Shown: in pieces, positions 60,058 through 64,000 of the stretch
Layout of the letters: each line of letters starts with the position of its first letter
How positions within the stretch are numbered: the first letter of the stretch is position 1
NCBI RefSeq assembly: GCF_010233585.1
Contig: NZ_CP045997.1
Span: forward strand, 5,938,654 to 6,002,653
Reading direction: 5' to 3'
DNA: 64,000 nucleotides
Source: Spirosoma endbachense
GTDB lineage: Bacteria > Bacteroidota > Bacteroidia > Cytophagales > Spirosomataceae
Translations under genes and position numbers: made by a program
The notes under the pieces: model-generated
The model's input: the letters and a program-made list of their open reading frames with translations, nothing else
Database searches by the model: none
Told to the model about the DNA's origin: nothing

Positions 60058-60240
60058 ATGACCGCACAAGAGTTAATCAGGAAAGCAGAGGATAATGGAT
60101 GGAGAGAAGTAAGGCGAGTTGGAAGCCACCGAATATTCAAGAAAGAAGGGAAAGTACTGATTTTATCAGTACCGGATCATGGTCATAAGGACCTGAAACC
60201 TGGTCTTTTGGGTAAGCTGCTAAAAATCATCCACTCGTAA
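60058..60240 (+). CDS. hicA: HicA-type toxin (mRNA interferase)
   Basis: 60 residues of the HicA/YcfA fold: GWREVRRVGSHRIFKKEGK with the catalytic His24, then SVPDHGHKDLKPGLLGKLLK. HicA binds and cleaves mRNA and is neutralised by HicB, encoded 103 bases downstream. Usual length and usual toxin-first order. Confidence 0.88.
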   Translation: MTAQELIRKAEDNGWREVRRVGSHRIFKKEGKVLILSVPDHGHKDLKPGLLGKLLKIIHS

Positions 60241-60343
60241 ATCTCTTACTTACATTCCACTGCCATTAAACTTTCCTTACCGATTACAATCAATTCTGTG
60301 TCGGTGCGTATATCATTCCAAACTATAAATTGAATTTTCAATC

Positions 60344-60991
60344 ATGATCGCCGAACCAAACATACAAACAATGCAATTGGCAATTGTCCTCGAAAAAGAT
60401 GACACTGATGAAATTGCAGGCAGTGTAGAAACGGATAGTTTTTTACTAAGTACTGTAGGTCATTCTACGGCTGAAGTTACAGAGAATTTACGCCTGTTAA
60501 TTACAGACTTTCTGGAACATGAGGGTAGAGAACTGGACGAATGGAGATATACTTCGATAGAAAACATCCGATTTACTTATGAATACGAACTGCCGATTGT
60601 CATTGAACGAGACGACAGTAACGAAATTGCAGGCAGTATTCAAACAGATGGCTTTTTCTTAAGCACTGTAGCTCATACTACAGATGATGTTACAGAGAAC
60701 TTACGCATGTTAATTTCAGACTTTCTGGAACACGAGGGTAGAGAACTGGACGAATGGAAATATGCTTCAATAGAAAACATCCGATTTACCTATGAATACG
60801 ACGTAACAGCTCTTTTTGATGTCTTCGATGTTCTTAAAATAAACTCTATCGCAGAGTTGGCCGGACTTAACAAATCGCTCCTGCGACAATATGCTTCCGG
60901 TGTTAAAAACCCGTCAGAAGATCAAGCTAAGAAAATAGAAGCTGCTGTTCATGATCTAGGCAAGCGTTTGTTACAAGTGACTGTTGCTTAG
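60344..60991 (+). CDS. hicB: HicB-type antitoxin with duplicated N-terminal domain and HTH
   Basis: 215 residues. Residues 11-82 and 83-153 are tandem copies of the partial RNase-H-like HicB domain (EIAGSVETDSFLLSTVGHST / EIAGSIQTDGFFLSTVAHTT; FLEHEGRELDEW in both). A C-terminal helix-turn-helix (SIAELAGLNKSLLRQYASG) occupies 165-205. Most HicB proteins carry one such domain. The duplicate may bind two toxins per chain. ATG at 60344; the gap from hicA is longer than usual. Confidence 0.8.
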   Translation: MIAEPNIQTMQLAIVLEKDDTDEIAGSVETDSFLLSTVGHSTAEVTENLRLLITDFLEHEGRELDEWRYTSIENIRFTYEYELPIVIERDDSNEIAGSIQTDGFFLSTVAHTTDDVTENLRMLISDFLEHEGRELDEWKYASIENIRFTYEYDVTALFDVFDVLKINSIAELAGLNKSLLRQYASGVKNPSEDQAKKIEAAVHDLGKRLLQVTVA

Positions 60992-61008
60992 TAAAGCAAG
61001 TCCATCCT

Positions 61009-61057
61009 TTCAAACATAAGTACTCCTAAATATAATTTAGGAGTACTTATGTTTGAA
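61009..61057. repeat. 49-bp perfect palindrome (23-bp arms)
   Basis: The arms 61009-61031 and 61035-61057 are exact complements around ATA (core AGTACTCCTAAAT). It follows hicB by 18 bases and covers an upstream ATG at 61049 of the next frame. It may be a terminator for hicAB or an operator; there is no T run. Confidence 0.75.
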
Positions 61058-61075
61058 CTATTCTTTTCCCACACC

Positions 61076-62128
61076 ATGAGCGATGAGATAGTTATAGAAC
61101 CGGATAGCGAGGATAATTCCGGCAAGAAAGCACTACCCGAAAAGGTAAGCTTGGAGCAGTATAAAGCATGGCTTTATTTGATGAAGCAAACTAGAGATAC
61201 TGACATTAAATTATATGATAACAACAAAATATTTATTTTAAATGATATAACAGATTTAGACGCCAGAATTGCTGAAAAATTAAGGTTGACAGACAACCTA
61301 ACATTAACGGTTAAAATTGTCGTTTCGCTTTCTAATAAGGAAGTAAAAAGTTTTGGTACTTGGGAAGCGTTTAAAACGCATAATTGGCAAAGTATCAATT
61401 CTCAAGTGGAATCAATGGTCCTTGACTGGGACTTTTCCGTTCTAATACCGCAGCAAAAGACACTTCCTCAGACTCATACGTTAAAGATTCGAATTGGAAG
61501 CGAGCTTCGTCCCAGCGAGTTTTTTCACGTTGTAATGAATGGAGGAGAAGATTTTGAAATTTCAGAAGTAACCTCTCAAATGATATGTAAGGTTGACTTC
61601 ATTAATAGTGTGTTAGCAAGCGAATATCTGAATTTAGTTTCTGATTGGTATGAAGGGCTCTCTAAAAATGAGCCTACCAGTTCATTAGTTACCTTTTTTA
61701 AAAATAACAGGCGCAGGATACGCTCTGGTATTACGGTCTTGGCATTAGTAACAGGGGTTATAATTTTAAATATTGGCTTTAAAGCAGCGATTAATTATCT
61801 AGGATCCCAAAGTATTTCGCAAGTATCAAAGTGGTTTTTTGCCTTCTTAACTAGTTCAGTTCCATTTTTATATATAGCCTATTTAATTGGAGATTATTAT
61901 ACAGACTCTATCAACGATATTGTTTTCAAATTTAAAGAAAGTCCTATTTTTAGAATAACCCGTGGAGATATAAGTAAAGTAGCTGAATATAAGGCAGCTA
62001 ACAATAAATTCATAATAGATATTCGAAATAAGCTTATTGTTTCATTAATAGCTAGCGGGATTATTCTTTTCTTTGGAACCTTCATACCAGATCTAATTAA
62101 AAAGGTAGTAAGCTTCTGGCTACATTAA
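61076..62128 (+). CDS. Membrane protein of unknown function
   Basis: 350 residues from the ATG at 61076; the ATG at 61049 lies inside the palindrome. The N-terminal 220 are soluble and charged. Hydrophobic helices are ITVLALVTGVIILNIGF, WFFAFLTSSVPFLYIAYLIG and LIVSLIASGIILFFGTF. AT-rich. Its place next to hicAB in the element cargo zone fits a membrane-acting accessory or defence protein, but no family is recognised. Confidence 0.6.
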   Translation: MSDEIVIEPDSEDNSGKKALPEKVSLEQYKAWLYLMKQTRDTDIKLYDNNKIFILNDITDLDARIAEKLRLTDNLTLTVKIVVSLSNKEVKSFGTWEAFKTHNWQSINSQVESMVLDWDFSVLIPQQKTLPQTHTLKIRIGSELRPSEFFHVVMNGGEDFEISEVTSQMICKVDFINSVLASEYLNLVSDWYEGLSKNEPTSSLVTFFKNNRRRIRSGITVLALVTGVIILNIGFKAAINYLGSQSISQVSKWFFAFLTSSVPFLYIAYLIGDYYTDSINDIVFKFKESPIFRITRGDISKVAEYKAANNKFIIDIRNKLIVSLIASGIILFFGTFIPDLIKKVVSFWLH

Positions 62129-62215
62129 TTACAAAAATGCGAACAATCTCTTCAGGTTGCTGGAAAATTGGCTATATTAAAACAACCAAAGAGCATCCTC
62201 AATTTATGTAGATAA

Positions 62216-63493
62216 TTAGAATGTTGGAAACCGGTGAATTTTATCATCGTCAGCCAGACGAATGCCTAGATCACGCAAATACTCGATTGTCTGTTTGATA
62301 TCCGAGTGGCGGGCCTGCTGGCGGATCAGATCGATGTCTTTGGTGGCATTCCAGAGAGCGATCGCACCGGTATGTTTCCAGGAATACATATCGTGTCCCG
62401 AGCCAACCAGGTTCATTTTCTCCAACACCTTGATGTGCCGCCTGTAAAAGTATTTATTGCCCACCATGGTCGGACCCGGCTGGCCACCGGCTGAAAAGAC
62501 ATAGTAATGCCCAGGATAGTCCCGGATCTTTTGCTCCTGTATCAACAGCTCCAGTGGCAACGGAATATCCACATACTCCCCCTCATTGGTTTTGGCCGAG
62601 TTGCCCGTCACGTATATAATCTTGGTTCGCACATCACGCACCCTTAGCCGGCGCAGCTCCTCATGGGGCCGCATCAGCGTGTAGTACATCCACCTACAAA
62701 AGGTGAGCAGGTAATGCTGATCCGTCTGCTCGCAGAGCTCTCGATACTCTTTTTGCTGAATAGTTGAGTAGGACTGGTGCTTGTTCTGCACCTGGGGCAA
62801 TTTGCTGATATCCTCGAAGGGGTTGCCCAGCTTTTTGAGCTTACGAGTGCGATCCAGATCGATGAAGTAATTAAAAAAGGTACAGACAAAGCCCTTGGTA
62901 TTATTGCGGGTTCGGTTGGACAGTCCCTTGATGGTGATCAGCTCTGTTAAGAATTCGCGGGCATCGATGTCCGAAAATTCGCCCAGGCGCAGGTTGGGCC
63001 GATCGGTGCGTTCCAGATACTCCAGCAGAGCCATTACAGCGGTTCGATAGGACTTCAGCGTATTGGTGCTGTGTGCCTTGGCCGTAAAGCGAATGTAGAT
63101 ATCAACAGCCTGGTGAATGGGCAGACTCGGTGAGATGACAGGCTCGACATCGACTTTAAGCTTAGCGATCACCTGGGGCTTGAAATCTTTGGGCTTTCTG
63201 CCGACAAAGTGTTTGCCGTCAAGCAGGGGTTTGAGCTCCTGCATCACGGACTTGGCATCCTCGAGCCGGGCCTCGACGGTATCCCCTTTGAGGATGATTC
63301 GCTTTCGGATGATAGTGTTTTTATCAAAGCTCCAGATGCCGTAAACCACGCACCATTGCTTCGACAAATCGTTGTCTTTAGGCCTGGAAATTTTGGCCGC
63401 TTTCCAGGGCAGATCACCCTGCTCAAAACCGCTATTCATGGTTTTGTCCAACTTTTTTTGCCATTGCTTTGCCATTTTTGACTTTTTTGCCAC
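62216..63493 (-). CDS. int: Tyrosine integrase of the ssrA-inserted element
   Basis: 425 residues. An N-terminal arm-type region, a SAM-like core-binding domain (about 127-215) and a catalytic domain: Arg275 in TLMRPHEEL, Lys373-His374 in YSWKHTGA (Lys replaces the usual Arg of His-x-x-Arg), Arg395-His396 in QARHSD and Tyr405 in TIEYL. It lies 40 bases from the ssrA end with a terminator between. The relic at 20370-20600 is a close homologue. It should excise and insert the element at the tmRNA 3' end. Confidence 0.88.
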   Translation of the reverse strand: MAKKSKMAKQWQKKLDKTMNSGFEQGDLPWKAAKISRPKDNDLSKQWCVVYGIWSFDKNTIIRKRIILKGDTVEARLEDAKSVMQELKPLLDGKHFVGRKPKDFKPQVIAKLKVDVEPVISPSLPIHQAVDIYIRFTAKAHSTNTLKSYRTAVMALLEYLERTDRPNLRLGEFSDIDAREFLTELITIKGLSNRTRNNTKGFVCTFFNYFIDLDRTRKLKKLGNPFEDISKLPQVQNKHQSYSTIQQKEYRELCEQTDQHYLLTFCRWMYYTLMRPHEELRRLRVRDVRTKIIYVTGNSAKTNEGEYVDIPLPLELLIQEQKIRDYPGHYYVFSAGGQPGPTMVGNKYFYRRHIKVLEKMNLVGSGHDMYSWKHTGAIALWNATKDIDLIRQQARHSDIKQTIEYLRDLGIRLADDDKIHRFPTF

Positions 63494-63496
63494 AAA

Positions 63497-63528
63497 AAAG
63501 CCCGTAAATCATTGACTTACAGGCTTTT
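63497..63528 (-). terminator. ssrA terminator within attR-proximal element DNA
   Basis: AAAAGCC-CGTAA / TTAC-AGGCTTTT stem with T run on the minus strand, directly after the tmRNA 3' end. It is supplied by the element. Confidence 0.7.
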
Positions 63529-63534
63529 AAGAGG

Positions 63535-63906
63535 TGGAGACGGAGAGATTCGAACTCTCGTCCAGTCAAGGAAACCAACGTGCTTTCTACATGCTTAGGT
63601 ACCCTTAGAATTGTCGGGAATCAGCCCGGTGTGTACCAGACCAAGCCTCATCCGTAGGTGCTTGTGTCTTACTCGGCCGTTAACACCATAAACCGAGCCA
63701 GCGCTGCGAGTCGATGCCTCCTGATCCAGCCAGCAGCACGTAGGCCGGGGAGACAATGGCTATTGCTTAATCCTCCGGATTAGGCAGCCATGGCGTAGTT
63801 ATATTCGCCAGTTATTCTTGTGACGATTTGTTTGGGTCGGGAACTATCGACAACTCCCGGCATGCTTACCCGCGACCTCAGCAAGCTGTCAATTCCGGTC
63901 GTCCCC
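63535..63906 (-). ncRNA. ssrA: tmRNA (transfer-messenger RNA)
   Basis: The minus strand starts GGGGACGACCGG at 63906; GGGGACG pairs with CGTCTCC at the 3' end (63536-63542) with one G-T pair, and the T-arm GAGAGTTCGAATCTCTC is intact. The discriminator base is at 63535; CCA is only partly encoded. The tag frame at 63780-63809 gives GEYNYAMAA and a TAA stop. It rescues stalled ribosomes. Its 3' end is the insertion site of the element, and the gene has been restored by the incoming copy. Confidence 0.93.
63537..63556. other. Attachment site, right (attR) inside ssrA
   Basis: The same 20 bases as 20707-20726, here part of the functional T-arm and acceptor of tmRNA. Confidence 0.85.
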
Positions 63907-64000
63907 AAATGACTCCCGCTATGGGCGTGTATCAGTAAACCACCCTATAGGCAATTTAGTTCTGGCTCCGATACAATAATCTATAGCTTTTATGCTAACT

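Larger units (their letters stand above)
20707..63556. mobile_element. 42.8-kb integrative element inserted at ssrA
   Basis: The boundaries are 20-bp direct repeats of the tmRNA 3' region, with a tyrosine integrase next to the intact ssrA. Contents from left to right: HEPN cargo, S24 repressor, rightward small-gene train, primase/helicase, repeat array, SSB-like protein, HNH nuclease, STAND NTPase, UmuDC, patatin, second recombinase, surface proteins, resolvase, AAA-DUF4435 protein, DUF1810, HicAB and integrase. There are replication functions but no relaxase, conjugation, capsid or terminase genes, so it is not an ordinary ICE or prophage. It could be a satellite or a plasmid-like island that relies on other elements for transfer (inference). 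Confidence 0.8.

Noticed and set aside
20707..63556. Integrative conjugative element
   Set aside because: No relaxase, coupling protein or Tra/type IV secretion gene could be recognised, so conjugative self-transfer is not claimed.

Overview
The window looks like a Cytophagales (Bacteroidota) chromosome, probably Spirosoma or a close relative. The reasons are type IX secretion C-terminal sorting domains, promoters of the TTTG / TAnnTTTG type, SusC/D-free but GH140-rich sugar genes, Bacteroidota-style tyrosine recombinases, and a tmRNA with tag GEYNYAMAA. The genus is inferred from these traits; I could not run a search.

Region 1 (1-11,940) is a metabolic locus that I read as D-apiose scavenging. 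It has three secreted GH140 / DUF4038 apiosidase-like hydrolases, a Gfo/Idh/MocA dehydrogenase resembling D-apiose dehydrogenase, a xylose-isomerase-like TIM-barrel protein (OiaC-like), a D-apionate oxidoisomerase-like dehydrogenase (ApnO-like), a nucleoside hydrolase, an RbsC-type permease with an RbsB-type lipoprotein, and a GntR regulator. A 14-base operator-like word shared by two promoters ties the locus to that regulator. The transporter ATPase and the lactonase are not in the window.

Region 2 (12,190-20,700) is accessory and eroded. It holds two truncated genes, an IS5-type transposase remnant, a two-gene outer-membrane module, a 1467-residue secreted M43 metalloprotease with near-identical internal repeats, and a relic of a tyrosine recombinase that still sits beside a 20-bp fragment of the ssrA 3' end.

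Region 3 (about 20,707-63,556) is a 42.8-kb integrative element inserted at the 3' end of ssrA (63,535-63,906, minus strand). It is bounded by 20-bp direct repeats of the tmRNA T-arm/acceptor sequence and has its own integrase next to attR. Its left half is phage- or satellite-like: an S24 repressor with spaced palindromic operators, a HEPN cargo protein in the repressor operon, a rightward train of overlapping small genes, a primase split into a zinc-finger ORF and a TOPRIM-helicase ORF, a phased array of TGTAGT repeats that may be an origin, an SSB-like protein and an HNH nuclease. I see no relaxase, type IV secretion, capsid or terminase gene.

The right half carries cargo. This includes a 1026-residue STAND-like NTPase with six near-identical 39-residue C-terminal repeats, UmuDC, a membrane patatin, a second tyrosine recombinase, T9SS and RCC1 surface proteins, a second copy of the outer-membrane module, a serine resolvase, a fused AAA-ATPase/DUF4435 protein resembling a single-chain PARIS/OLD system, DUF1810, and a HicAB pair whose antitoxin domain is duplicated. 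The best candidates for undescribed biology are the element itself, the STAND repeat protein, the HEPN gene with an A8-tract frame change, and the duplicated two-gene outer-membrane module.
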